A model generated the notes under the pieces. The model worked only from the letters and a program-made list of their open reading frames with translations. It made no database searches and was not told where the DNA came from. Positions 12,680-24,527 of a stretch of 64,000 nt of DNA are shown here, piece after piece (positions within the stretch are counted from its first letter, which is position 1; each line of letters starts with the position of its first letter). Origin of the DNA: Protea cynaroides (lineage: Eukaryota; Streptophyta; Magnoliopsida; Proteales; Proteaceae); assembly GCA_028583415.1 (NCBI GenBank), contig CM053268.1:13948055-14012054 (forward strand), given 5' to 3'. Position numbers and translations under genes: made by a program.

Positions 12680-14184
12680 TGTGAGGACAAAGATGGAAAA
12701 TCTTTAGAAGTCACCACCTAGATTTAGGCCTAGGACCTTAGAAATGTGAAATCTCACCCCAAGGTAAGATTTCGATTGACTCATGACCCTTAGATTGGAT
12801 TTCTAGTCCATCAGAGATTGGGCAAGCGTCAGGTTACGGTTATGGGAAGGGATTAGGCACCCAAACCGCCCGATCGAAATCGATCTCCTATACCTTTCCT
12901 ATGCTAGACTCTATTTGTTAAACCAAACCAAACCAAGTGGTTTGATATCATTGAACCGAATCTGTATCCATCAGATTGCCTATGTATTATGGATTTATTC
13001 TGAAAATCAGGTTCACCATCGTAGTTCAGGTGTGATTAAAGTTTATGGCTGTGATTTATGCTTGTGCATGATTAATTTCATTGTTCAAGTTGAAATTTAT
13101 GCTTGAAAGGCTGAGAAAATCCTATGAGTTAGGATCTGGATAGTCCATGTGGACTAATAGATTGTCCTAGTGGATCTAAGAATAACCTTATTTGGGTTGA
13201 AATATGGATAACCCGTTCTAGGTTGAAATGTGGATAACCCTATGTGGGTCAAAATATGGATAAATATCCTAGTGGATCTATGGATAGTCCAACTAGACTA
13301 AGGTTTGGATCTGAATTTGGGTTTCTCCCAAATAGCCTACGTATCCTAGGGTTTGCCCTAGGAATCAGAATCCGCGTAGTTCAGAACTCTGGATTGAAAT
13401 GGGAGTGGATATCCTAATGGATCTATGGATAGTCCGAGTGGACTATAAGGTGTGGATCCGAATTTGGGTTTCTCCCAAATAACCTACATATCCTAGGGTT
13501 TAACTTAGGAATCAGAATCCGCGTAGATCGGGCTGGGTTGCAATGATTGGGTATCCTAGTGGATCTATAGATAGTCCGAGTGGACTAAGGTATAGATAAC
13601 CCTATTTGGGTTAAAATATGGGGGATATCCTAGTGGATCTATGGATAGTCCGAGTGGACTAAAGTGTGGATCCGAATTTGGGTTTCTCCCAAATGGCCTA
13701 CGTATCCTAGGGTTTGACCTAGGAATCAGAATCTACGTAGTTCAGGCTGGATAACCTGTTCTAGGTTAATGATTGAGAACCTATTCTAGGTTTAGGGTTT
13801 GTCGAGGGGCAAATCGTCCTAAATTACCCTTTTCATTCTGAATTCTAATTTTGGAAGGTTTGGCAAAGAATTCTCTTTCTTTATTAAGGTTTTATTATTC
13901 CCATTATGCCCTTCCCAAGAATGTGGGTGCCTAAATACACGTCCCCACGCCTAGATTGTCTTCTAGAAGTGTGCAGATATGGCAATTTGACTAGGGTGTT
14001 GCATAAAATAAGTTATTGCCAAAAAATAGAATATTCTATCTAAATATGGCACATAAAACATTTATGACAAGAAATTCACATACGGTAAGATTGTTTAAAA
14101 ATCTTTCAAATATGGCATGTATTGCAAATAAGGCAAGAGCCTATATGGCATGATCTAGAGGCTATCTTCTAAGCATGGCAAGAC

Positions 14185-14655
14185 CTTAATTGCTATTTTC
14201 TTTCCATATTTAGGGTTTTCTACCCTAATTGCTATTTTCTTTCTATTTTAGGGTTTTCTACTCTAATTGCTATTTTCTTTCCATTTAGGGTTTTCTACCC
14301 TAATTGTTGCATTCTTTCCATTTTAGGGTTTTCTACCCTAATTGCTATTTTCTTTCCATTTTTAGGGTTTTCTACCCTAATTACTATTTTCTTTCCATTT
14401 TTTAGGATTTTCTACCTTAATTTCTATTTTCTTTCCATTTTAGGGTTTTCTACCCTAATTGCTGCATTCTTTCTATTTTTTAAGGTTTTCTATCCTAATT
14501 GTTATTTTCTTTCCATTTTAGGGTTTTCTACCCTAATTGCTATTCTTTCCATTTTTAGGGTTTTCTACCCTAATTGCTATTTTTTCAATTTTTAAGATTT
14601 TCTACCTTGATTGCTATTCTTTCCATTTTTAGGGTTTTCTACCCTAATTGCTATT
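14185..14655 (-). repeat. Telo-box hairpin array in A's 5' LTR
   Basis: About a dozen units of 36-40 bp. On + each reads TTTAGGGTTTTCTACCCTAA plus a spacer (GCTATTTTCTTTCCAT or similar); on the element's own strand the core is TTAGGGTAGAAAACCCTAA. It is the inverted counterpart of 604-1014. Confidence 0.9.
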
Positions 14656-15879
14656 TTTCAATTTATCTCTTTCCAAGACAAATATGGCGAATGAAAATAT
14701 TCCAACTATAGCAGTGGTAGTGATCCAAACATAGCAGTATGCATCCTAACATTGCAGTAAGCATCTAAATATGACAGTAAGCATGTGGCAGACAAATATG
14801 GCAATAAGCATGTGTAGCATTCCAAATATGGCAATGAGCATCCAAACATGGCCATGAGCATCCAAACACTCATGATAAAAAATTCAACGGTATAAATCAC
14901 TATTGATGGTAATCTAATCGTTCAAATTCATTTACATCACTTTGATGATAATCCAACGGTTTAGATTACTCAAATTAATAATCTAACCATTCAGAATCAT
15001 TTAAAATCAATCCTGATGAAAATCCAATGGTTCGGATCACTCAAAAACATAATCTAACAGTTCAAAATCAAATTTGACATCCAATGGTTCATATTTTTGT
15101 ATCATCACATGATCAAGTAAATTAATCATCAAATTGCCAAATTTCATATCATCATCAAAAATATAGATCAAGGGTTGGGAATGCCAATCAAGTGTAGAGA
15201 TTGCAGATCAAGTGGTTGACAATGAGTTGTAGATCAGATCAGATGGTGTAGGATTAGATGACTAGTGATGAGGGTGGATTGAATGATGAAGACTGTGTGA
15301 TGAAGGGATCAACAAGCTAGGACGTCATGGAGTTTGATCAAATGGCTGGGATTTCATGGAGTTTGATCAGATGGTGTATTGGAGTGTGCATGGGATTCGG
15401 TTAGGTATTAGTTTAGGTTCAGTTCTGGCCAGTGGGTTAATGTGATAAAGATGAGGGCACAGGTGGGTGACTATCATTCATGACAGATGGACAGCATGGC
15501 TGGTGGTAGGATATTGCAATGGTGCGCAGGGTGTAGGAGATAGTGAACGATGAAGGTCAATTGAGTTTTATAGAGGCATATAGCAGTTGAGTGGGAGTGA
15601 ACACAAGATGATAGGGAATCAAGGGTTCGGTTGAGTGATATGCAGAATTGGTTGGGAGGTTTGTTGCGACATCAAGCTCGATGACTGAAGTGTTGCCAAG
15701 TGATGAGGGAGATGCGAGGAGCAAATGTTGGTTCGGTGGTTTGATGCATGGATGGACAGGTGTGAACGAAGGCAGTGCTACGTAGTTAACAAGAGGTTTA
15801 ATGGTGGTCGATTTTAAGGGGGATGATCAACAAACAAAAGAAAAGCTAAAGTACCTCAATCTCAAAAGAAAAGCTTACC

Positions 15880-17040
15880 TTGGCCGCTTAATCTTCTTCT
15901 TCGGCTTCCTCTGAGTCTCGCTCAATCTCAGATTTTCCCTCTACTTCTGTTTTTTTTCTTTCTTTCAAAAGCTGCAGCCCCTCTCTTTCGGTTCAGTTCT
16001 CTCTCTCTATTCTCTTTTTTTTTTTTTGGTTTTTCCTCCTTCTTCTCCACCGCCTTCTCCCTTTTCTCTCCTTCTCCTCGATCTCCTCCCCCTTTTTTTT
16101 TTTTTTTCTTCCCCACTCACCGCTCTCTCTCCCTTTCTCGATTCCCCTTTCGGTTTCCCCTTCTCTTTTGTTTTTTTTCTTTTCGTATTCTCCTCTCCAA
16201 CCGCCATCTCCCTCTATCTTTCCCGATTCTCTCTTTGTTTTCTTTTCCTTTTTTTTCATTCTTTCTCTCACCGCCCTCCTCTCTTTCTCTTTATCTTCTC
16301 GACCCTCTCCATTCGGTCTCTCTCTTCCCCTTTTCTCGATTTGGTCTCTCCCTCTTTGATTCTCTTTTTTTTATTCCTTTCTCACCGCTTTCTCCCCTCC
16401 TCCTCAATTCTGTTTTTTTCCTTTTTTTTATTCCTTTTTTTCTCACCGCCTTCTCTAATCTTCTCGGATTCCTTCTTTTCTTTTCTCATTTTTTTGTCCT
16501 TTTTCTAATCTTTTGGCCTCTTTCTCTCAAATCTTCTCGATCTCTCTCTCTCCCTCTGATTTTTTGGATCTCCTCTCTCTCTTCCCGATCTTCCTTTTAT
16601 CTTCTTTATTCTCTTCCTTTTATTTTCTTTTTTTTTCTCTCAGCTCTCTTAGAACCGTGAGTCTCCTTAAAACCCCCACTTTTTTTTCTCTTTCTTCTTT
16701 CCTTTTTTTTCTCCAACAAAATCTTTTGGATTCTCTTAGAAAAGCTCACGTTTTTCCTTTTTCTTCTTTCCTTTTTTTTTCCAACAAAATCTTTTGAATT
16801 CCCTTAGAATAGCTCACGTTTTTTCCTCTTTCTTCTTCCCCTTTTTTTTTCCAACAAAATATTTTGGAAATCATCTAGAAACCCTAAAAAACAGTCCCTT
16901 TTCACGTTTCCTCTCTCCCCTCTTTCCTTTTTCTTCTCAAAATCTTTTGGATTATCTCCAAAACCGAAATCCCCCCTTCTCTTTCACGTTTCCTCTCTCC
17001 CCTCTTTCCTTTTTCTTCTCAAAATATTTTGGATTATCAT
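15880..17040 (-). repeat. 1.15-kb pyrimidine tract (purine-rich on A's strand)
   Basis: Almost only C and T on +, with stretches of TTTTTTTTTT and CTCTCTCTC, so the element's sense strand is GA-rich. Serine/phenylalanine-rich + frames here are a composition artefact. The tract lies just downstream, in A's sense, of the TA-rich block, so it may form the transcript's 5' leader. Confidence 0.85.
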
Positions 17041-17089
17041 TTACATATAATAATATATATTATATACATATATACATATATATTTAATA

Positions 17090-17153
<64 letters not shown>

Positions 17154-17180
17154 CAATATATATAATATATAAATATTATG
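17041..17180. repeat. TA microsatellite
   Basis: An uninterrupted (TA)n run of about 25 or more units at roughly 17095-17150, flanked by imperfect TATA-rich sequence. It sits at the upstream edge of the GA-rich tract in A's sense and could serve as the LTR's TATA region (inference). Confidence 0.9.
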
Positions 17181-17364
17181 CACATAGATGAACTGATTCG
17201 AAATGGGTTGAGACTAACTTAGGTTGACAAATGATATGGGTTGAGCTAGGTTCGACCAAAACTGGCTTGAACTGAGTTGATTGGATTGATTGGAATTAAC
17301 TAGGTTTTCTCTCCTTGTCATTTCACGGGTCATATCCGCTGTTATCTCGCATGGAATTTTCCGA

Positions 17365-18000
17365 TGGCCTCTATTCCAAATTTTTTGCGTTCATTTTGTA
17401 GAACATTAAAAATGAGGAATATAGGAACTTGAATCACCTCATTTGGAAGTAAAATGGTCAACTTATGAATTTTTGAAGTTTAAGCGGACCAATTATCGAT
17501 AATTTGGTTGACCATTCTGCATGAGATCCTTCGGAGGCTTTTACCCAAGATTTTCCACGTCCACTTTGTAGAACATCATGAATGAAGAATAATGATCTTG
17601 GAATCATCTGAATCCGATGTAGAACGGAAAAGATACGAAGCTTTGAAGTTCTAACGATAATTTTGCATGAAAGCTTGTATGGGACCCACTGGTGACTTCT
17701 ACCCGGGATTTTTTACATCCACTTTGTAGAACATCATGAATGAAGAATAATAGTCTTGGAATCATCTGAATCCGATATAGAACGGAAAAGATATGAAGCT
17801 TTGAAGTTCTAACGATAATTTTGCATGCAAGCTTACATGGGACCCACTGGTGACTTCTACCCGGGATTTTTTACGTCTACTTTGTAGAACATCATGAATG
17901 AAGAATAATGGTCTTGGAATCATCTGAATCCGATATCGGATGATCAAGATATGATGATTTGAAATTCAAACGATCTGACTTAGGATAATTTGCATGAAGG
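17365..18000 (-). repeat. 158-bp tandem repeats near the start of A's LTR
   Basis: GGGACCCACTGGTGACTTCT starts at 17681 and again at 17839. A diverged copy occupies 17523-17680 and a more degenerate one lies at about 17370. All share TTTGTAGAACATCATGAATG. Element C is inserted at the GGACC of one such unit in A's 3' LTR. Confidence 0.85.
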
Positions 18001-18234
18001 CCCCTGGGATTATTTATAATAATTTTAGAAACCTCCCTTATATGTATCATCCGACTAAAATGGTCGTATCTTCCTCATTTGATATCAGAATTGAGCAATT
18101 CTAGTCTCGTTTTGAAGATAATTCTATGACCTATGCATCTATGCAGATAATAGCCCATGACCCTGCTGTGGGGATCAGTGGAGAATCACAAATCTTTGGG
18201 TTATGCCGAGGGTGGTAAAAATGGGGTGCTTACA

Positions 18235-18445
18235 CTTGGACAAGCATTACATCATCGAATGGAAGTCCCTTTCAACCTTGGGCAAACATTTCATCATCGT
18301 ATGGAAGTCCCTTTCAACCTTGGGCAAGCATTCCATCATCGTATGGAAGTCCCTTTCAACCTTGGGCAAGCATTCCATCATTGCATGGAAATCCTCTCAA
18401 ATCCTGGGCAAGCATTCCATCATCGCATGGAAGTCCTTTCAAACA
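18235..18445 (+). repeat. 42-bp tandem array, 5 units (B 5' LTR)
   Basis: Units begin CTTGGGCAAGCATTCCATCA at about 18235, 18277, 18319, 18361 and 18403. The 3' LTR has seven units, so copy number has changed between the two LTRs. Since 42 is a multiple of three, long repetitive frames arise by chance. Confidence 0.9.
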
Positions 18446-18650
18446 CTATTTTACATAGACGGTCTACCAGCTTGACTAGTGGCTGTAGAAGTCTATTCGA
18501 TTGTTTTACATAGACGGTCTACTAGCTTGATTAGTGGCTGTAGAAGTCTATTCGACTGCTTTACATAGACGGCCTACCAGTTTGACTAGTGATTATAGGA
18601 GTCTATTCAATATCCTAAACCTAGATGACCTATTAGCTTGACTAGTGGCT
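18446..18650 (+). repeat. 55-bp repeats with TAGACGGTCTA palindrome
   Basis: Three to four diverged units contain TTTTACATAGACGGTCTACC, GACTAGTGGCT and GTAGAAGTCTATTCGA. The same block is at 35190-35400 in the 3' LTR. Confidence 0.8.
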
Positions 18651-19321
18651 ATAGGGATCTACCATCTTACCAACCAAGCAGTTGAACTACGTTGGGCTTA
18701 ATTCTTGGGCTTATCCTGGGATACGTAGGTAGCTTGAGTGCTTATCATTTGAGTTCAGTCCTAAACTAATTTACTTTAATTTACTTTTCATTTCTTTTTT
18801 TTCATTTTTGCATTTAAGCTTTGGACTACGCTTCAATAGCTGAAAATGATTTTTGTCTGTCAACATGTTGAGAGTTGTGTACTTGTTATCCGAAATTGGC
18901 TGATTGGTCCGTCATCCAATCATTTTATTTTTGATCTATGTCACATTTTAATTCTTTTTTCTATTATATTCACAATTTTATGGCTTGCTCCTAGATTGAA
19001 ATATATCTAGAACCTAGGTCTGGTACCTATTAAAAGTTGTTTAGCCATTGCCTGTAATTTAAATTAGGATAGGAAAGGATAGTATATGGAGACTAATCTT
19101 CGGATTAGGCAATTTGGGTGCCTAACACCTTCCCAAATTGTAACATGACACTTACCCATTGTTTCTCTGGTTTGACCATAAGCCTTAATCCATTACGTGA
19201 GTCATTAGTATTTCTCGTATGAGAAATTATATATAGGTCCTAGACCTTATCTAAGTGGCGACTCCCTTTTCATTTTTTATATTTCAACCATTTCATACAA
19301 TTACAAAACATCGTCCTTACA

Positions 19322-19340
19322 GTGGCGACTCCGCTGGGGA
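19322..19340 (+). other. Primer-binding site of element B
   Basis: GTGGCGACTCCGCTGGGGA starts at the base after the LTR end TCCTTACA. It matches the Tat/Ogre-type PBS consensus as I recall it (tRNA-Arg class) and is close to A's PBS. Confidence 0.8.
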
Positions 19341-20298
19341 TAATATGTCAGGCTTCATATTTACTATCCTTTCCTAAGATCAGACAATGAGCCATGTTTT
19401 CTTGTATGTTAGGTGCCATGTAATTATTGTTGACATGAACTGTTGTGTGATATAAATTGTTGTGTGCTATATATTGTAATCTCTTGGGGGTGTGCTACAC
19501 ATTGAGTGGCTAGCGATAACGGGTTCCCAGTTTATACTGGATGACCTGTCAAGCGAAACCATAACTTTGACCTCATACCTTCGGGTATATTAAAAGGATG
19601 TAGAGTCAATGATTAGATGTTTATATACCATTAGACATTCTCATCCTCGTCAAGGTAACTCTTGCCGAACCTATCATCTATACTATTCACATTTGTTGTG
19701 ATCCGGTTCATTATCGAACAATTTGAGTAAGATTACGTTAACCTCGATATTCATGTCGATGTATTCAGAATCTCTCTACTCTCAGTTTGATATATTGATT
19801 TTCTTAAATATATTCATGAGCTTACAACTCATGTAATAGACTTATCATAATCAATGACAAGGATGAGAGTGACTCGATTCTTTCTTATATCAACCCAAAT
19901 ATCTTGATTAAAGTGTTTGCTCACTTATTCATTTTGAACCAAAAATTGTTGATATCTTTCATGGGAGTTGGCATGTTGATGGATCTGTGCCAAACTTTCA
20001 AATTTGACAAGTCTGTGTAGTTGGTGATCATGTAGTCCATCTTGGAATCATATTTTCAGAAACCATCTATAACGCTATTCAATTTAACGAGTTTGGCAGG
20101 GATAGGTTAATTTGACTTCGCTTATGAAAGAACTAACCATGATATGGTCGAGTCATTGTATGTGCATGTGTACTCATTCCAAGACTACTTCCCAAACCAT
20201 TTATTCCCTCCTGACTATTCCTTTCCTTTTATTTTCCAGTCCCAATTCAGTGAGCATCCATTTCTTTAGCCATTTGGACTCGAGATCCCACCACTAGG
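19341..20298 (+). other. 5' leader of element B
   Basis: About 960 bp between PBS and gag without a convincing ORF. It shares the ATCCTCGTCAAGGT patch with A's leader, which may mark a packaging or dimerisation region (inference). Confidence 0.5.
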
Positions 20299-21960
20299 AG
20301 ACTTTTTAGAGCGTCTATCCCAAGATCCTTGTCTCCAGTCACAAGCAATTTATCGGACATCATGGAGGGTCAAGATCATCCGGAACAGCCCACCAATGTC
20401 AAAGAAGATAGAGAGAGAATAATACAATTGGAAAGAACCTTTAATGCCCTAGTAGATCTGATAAAGCAAAATCAATTCCACATAGAGCAGAGCATGAAAG
20501 ATCATGGGAAAACCAGAAAGAAAAGAGGTGAAGAGATGTCTGATACTCCAAAAACCCAAACTTCAAGCTCTAGAGAGCCCTCTCCACAAGATCTTGGGTC
20601 TGATGGTGAAGAGGATAAAGAAGAGATCTTATACGAAACACTTAAACCTACCAAGAAGCCTCAGCCCAAAATTTATAAGAGGATGGATAATGTAGAATAG
20701 TTTCTTAGAGGTTTCAAAGGAGTGGAAAGTCAAATAATCGACTTGGAAGTGTTATGCTTCTTTCCAAATGCCAAATTATAGTCGAAATTTAAGTGGACTA
20801 TAGAGAAATTCGATGGAACGGGTGATCCAAAGACCCATCTATTATCTTTCATCGGACTACTCATACAAGGTAGAGGGTTTTCTAATGAACAATTAGGACA
20901 AGCTTTCCAATTTTCACTTACTGGCGGTGCCCATAGGTGGTTAATGAATCTAAGACCTTCTCAAATTCATTCATGGGGAGATATTACGACAGCATTTAGT
21001 GAACAATACTCTTATAATACAGAGAATGAGACCAATAGGAGACAATTGGAAACCATGACTCAACTGCCCAATGAAGGATTCACCTCTTACCTGACCCGAT
21101 TCAGATTAGTGGCTGCACAAATGTGGGATAGACCTTCAGAAAGAGATTAAGTAACACTGATAATGAAGGGTTTGAACAAAGTGTACAAAGGTTACCTGTT
21201 TGCCCAAGGGATTTTATCTTTTGAAGTGTTGATGGCTGCTGGACAACAAGTGGAGGATAGCATCAATCATGAAGATGAATTACCAATTAAGATAGATGCA
21301 ACCCCCAATGAGAAAGTCTTACCCGTCAAAGCCAACAGCAACTGCAATACCCTCGGTTGTGAAAAATGTAGCATCTACCAATATAGAACCATTGGTCATT
21401 GAAAGTAGCAGCTTTGGTTATTCTACTTCATCTCAGGAAAACATAAGGCAGTTTACTGAGTTGGGTTTACCTCGAGCCGTTATTTTGGATAAGCTTGTAA
21501 GTGCTGGCAAACTCAAAATTCTTGATCCTAGACCTCTCCCAAATCCTTTACCAGCAAGTTTTCGACCAAATAGTTTCTGCAAATACCACAACCAGAACGG
21601 ACATGAAACCAAATATTGCTTTAAATTGAAGCATGTCATTCAAGATATGTTGGAAAATGGAACATTTAGGATCGAAAATAAGCTAGCTTCAGTGACCAAT
21701 AATCCTTTCCCATGGAATTCTACTAATGTCATTGAAATATTTGAAGAAAGTTTTGATCCTACTTGTCTTATCACTTCTGAATTTGATACTATTACCATTC
21801 CCTCTCATGTTATTCATCTTGAAACTTTACCTGAGTTCATAAAATCTGATAGTCAAGTTAATATGCTTCAAGAAGCCAGACATCATTTAGAGGTCTATTT
21901 TCCAGAAGATCCAGAGTCAATGAGCCTTGGTTACAGAAGATCTTGGGAGAAATTTTAGAG
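20299..21960 (+). pseudogene. Broken gag of element B
   Basis: A capsid/nucleocapsid-type polyprotein of a Ty3/gypsy element. The N-terminal part has a charged, coiled region around 20380-20690. A retrotransposon-gag core follows (KFDGTGDPKTHL, GGAHRWLMNL, FSEQYSYN, MTQLPNEGFTSYLTRFR) at 20800-21150. A C-x2-H-x4-GHET-x2-C knuckle (CKYHNQNGHETKYC) lies at about 21576-21620. In-frame stops occur at 20698, 20779 and 21148, and a frameshift lies near 21390, so no intact Gag can be made. The GHET-type knuckle is typical of Tat-lineage elements. Confidence 0.85.
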
Positions 21961-22333
21961 GTCTATTTTCCAGAAGATCTTGGGAGAAATTTTCATTCCG
22001 ATCTGAGTAGGATGTGCTGAATTCAATACAGAATTTCAAGTGATAGATATCCCAGCATCTTTCAATATGCTTTTGGGAAGACCTTGGTTACACCAGGAAG
22101 GGGCTGTAGCATCATCTCTCCACCAAAAGATCAAATTCATTCATGATGGGGTGGCCATAACTGTTTTGGTTGATTCAGAGCTGGTAAGTGCTTTGGTCAT
22201 AGATAGTACTAGATCTGACAGTGCTTCAACCACCTCTCCTGAGATCCGCTTGGGTGGATTTCAAATCAGCACGGTCCGAGCTACCATCAACCTAGAACCA
22301 TCAGGTAAAAATCTTGTATTTTCGTTATTTTAA
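21961..22333 (+). pseudogene. Aspartic protease remnant of element B
   Basis: The C-terminal half of the retropepsin-like domain is clear: FQVIDIPASFNMLLGRPWLH at about 22034-22093, followed by a conserved LHQKIKFI segment. The catalytic D-[ST]-G motif expected upstream is not present. In its place 21957-21990 repeats 21889-21920 plus 21940-21957 (GAGGTCTATTTTCCAGAAGA). The protease is therefore dead. Confidence 0.75.
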
Positions 22334-23448
22334 TTGCTTAACATGGCTTATTTTCCAGGCATGGGTCTTGGCTTACATCAAAAAGGCAATGTGAATATAA
22401 TCTCTATCTTGGTGAATGAGTACAGATTCGGAATAGGGTACACCCCAACAAAGGAAGAGTTGAATAGAATAAAAGAAAAACAAAAAATAGCCGATGATAA
22501 ATTCTCGAGGCTAGAAAAAAGAAAGTACAAGAATAATGGACAGTTCAGAGAAGATGTAGGAATAAAGAGGAAGACATGGAAACAGCAAAGATCAGACGAA
22601 GCAATCAATCAAGTCCATTTCGAAGGGTTACATGAAGAAGGAGATACATATTTCAAAACATTGAATGGGTACTTCATTCGCGAAGGAGAAAGCTTTCCTT
22701 ACTATGGGTTCCCAGAGCCTTGGTTTAATGTACATTTTCCTGTTCGAGTACCTGGATTTGAAATTTTCTTCGATTGTAATATTGATTGGATGGAATTAGA
22801 ACACATGAATATTCAAAATAAAAAACAAGATAAGTCAAGGCCAAAAGCAGAAGTGTTCGATGTCGGCAACTTATTTGACAACAACCAAGTGATGACTCTC
22901 ATTGAAGAGGTCGAGAACAAAAACCTGGATCCTCAATAGTTCATCCTACCGATCGATGGGCTAGTTCCAAATTGGATTTATTTTAATCACTTCATTCTCC
23001 CTTCTGAGTTGTCATGTCAACCTGATAGTACGGCCATGTCTGGGTCAAAGGTTATTGAGTCTTTAGATAGGATAGAGTCTTTTCCTAGCGTTGAATTTGT
23101 TCCAGTTGGAACTACCTCTTCTAAAATTTTGCATGATATTAATAAAGTTCAACATTTTGACTATACTGTTTCTACATCTTCTGATTCTGTTTCTAACTCT
23201 AACTCTAACTCTGATAATGATGATGATGATGAACCACCATCTGAAATATTAGAATCTATAAAAGCTTCAGAAGAGATGAAAGTTCAACCAGCTGGTAAAG
23301 AGTCCAAGATGATTGACCTGGGCACAGAGGAGCAACCTAAGAAAATTAAGATTGGGGTCACTCTGAACGATGAAGAAACTACTAAGATGATAGACCTGTT
23401 GTTGAATTCCAAAAAGCGTTTGCCTGGTCCTATGATGATATGCCTGGA
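22334..23448 (+). pseudogene. G-patch and linker region of B polyprotein
   Basis: A G-patch-like segment (FPGMGLGLHQKGNVN) at about 22350-22400 follows the protease, as in other Tat-type polyproteins. After it come a charged linker and an acidic serine/asparagine-rich segment (23160-23260, with SNSNSNSDNDDDDE). There is a stop at 22939. Frame 2 is used throughout, in contrast to frame 1 of the following RT. Confidence 0.7.
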
Positions 23449-24527
23449 GTAGATACCACTGTGGTGCAACATAAAATCCCTCTACTCCCTAGATTTAAAC
23501 CTCATAAGCAGAAGTTGAGGAGATTAAAGCCAGAATGAACATTAAAAGTAAAGGAGGATATTATGAAGCAATTAAATGTTGGTTTCTTGGAAGTTGCTAC
23601 CTATCCTGATTGGTTGGCAAATATAATGGTTGTGCCCAAAAAGGACGGAAGACTAAGGGTTTGCGAAGATTACAGAAACTTGAATAAAGCAAGTCCAAAG
23701 GATGATTTTCCGCTACCCAAGATAGATATTTTGGTCAATAACACTGCCAAACATGCCTTATTATCTTTCATGGATGGATTTTTTGGATATAATCAAATTA
23801 AGATGGCCCCTGAGGATAAAGACAAGACTTCTTTCATAACAGATTGGGGTACATAGTGTTATACTGTAATGCCATTTAGATTGAAGAATGTTGGAGCTAC
23901 ATATCAAAGAATGGCTACAACGGTACTCCATGATATGACTCATAAAGAAGTGGAAGTATATGTTGAAGATATGATCGTCAAATCAATCAATAGAGAAAAT
24001 CATTTTATAGCTTTGAGAACTTTCTTTGAGAGAATCAAGCTTTACAAGTTAAGATTGAATCCTCAGAAGTGTACGTTAGGAGTCACAGCCGATAAAATGT
24101 TGGGTTTCATGGTTAGTAATAGAGGAATTGAGATAGATCCATCAAAGATAAAAGCTATATTTGAAATGTCACCTCCCACAACAGAAAAAGAGATAAGAGG
24201 TTTTCTGGGAAGGGTTCAGTACATAAACAGATTCATAGCTCACCTGGTAGCAATCTGTGAGCCAATATTCAAACTATTAAAGAAAGATCAGCCAAAAACT
24301 TGGAATTCTCAATGTCAATTGATCTTTGACAAGATCAAAGCATATCTGATGAAGCCACCGATGCTGGTTCCTCCAGTCCCAGGAAGGCCATTGTTGCTAT
24401 ATTTATCTGTTTTGGATGGTTCAATGGGATCCATGATAGCTCAACATGATACTGATGATCATACAGAAAGGTCCATCTATTATTTAGCAAGAAGTTTACT
24501 GGATACGAAATCAAGTACACGCCTCTA
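23449..24527 (+). pseudogene. Reverse transcriptase of element B, inactive
   Basis: Ty3/gypsy RT. Seen in order: the WLANIMVVPKKDGRLRVCED fingers segment, DFPLPKID, FMDGFFGYNQIKMAPEDKDK, MPFRLKNVGATYQR, the active-site box and RGIEIDPSKIKAI plus GFLGRVQYINRFI in the thumb. The active-site box reads YVEDM where family members have YVDDM, so a catalytic aspartate is glutamate. An in-frame stop lies at 23857 and another in the N-terminal part at 23536. It ends in a stop at 24526. Confidence 0.88.

Larger units (their letters stand above)
12680..18234 (-). mobile_element. 5' LTR of element A, 5555 bp
   Basis: On the minus strand it starts TGTAAGCACC (18234) and ends TCCTCACA (12680), directly before the PBS. 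In order on that strand it contains a 158-bp tandem repeat, a TA microsatellite, 1.15 kb of GA-rich sequence (CT-rich on +), unique sequence, the telo-box array, the mini-hairpin block with the GAACTACG...CGTAGGC motif and the conserved 450-bp end. It abuts sequence of B's LTR at 18235, where CTTGG (18235-18239) would be one copy of A's target duplication. LTRs this long are typical of the Ogre/Tat group. Confidence 0.85.
18235..19321 (+). mobile_element. 3' portion of the 5' LTR of element B
   Basis: Directly repeats 34893-36065, at about 96% identity by eye in the unique part, and ends in TCCTTACA immediately before the PBS. The missing first about 3.8 kb of this LTR is displaced left of the window by the insertion of A. 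It carries the 42-bp array, the 55-bp TAGACGGTCTA repeats and one copy of the structured GAACTACG...CGTAGG motif (18683-18731). Confidence 0.88.

Noticed and set aside
1..15000. The large inverted repeat as terminal repeats of one DNA transposon
   Set aside because: The right arm is bordered by a PBS and the left arm ends at a canonical LTR terminus inside another LTR copy. Two LTRs of one family in opposite orientation explain it better.
16026..17087. Long plus-strand ORFs rich in Ser, Phe and Leu (and Lys/Glu/Arg-rich minus ORFs)
   Set aside because: They arise from the nearly pure pyrimidine tract; several overlapping frames are open at once and no motif is present.
18157..18513. 118-codon ORF of repeats, and its relatives at 34864-35202
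   Set aside because: Direct product of a 42-bp tandem repeat in an LTR; open on both strands because the unit length is a multiple of three.
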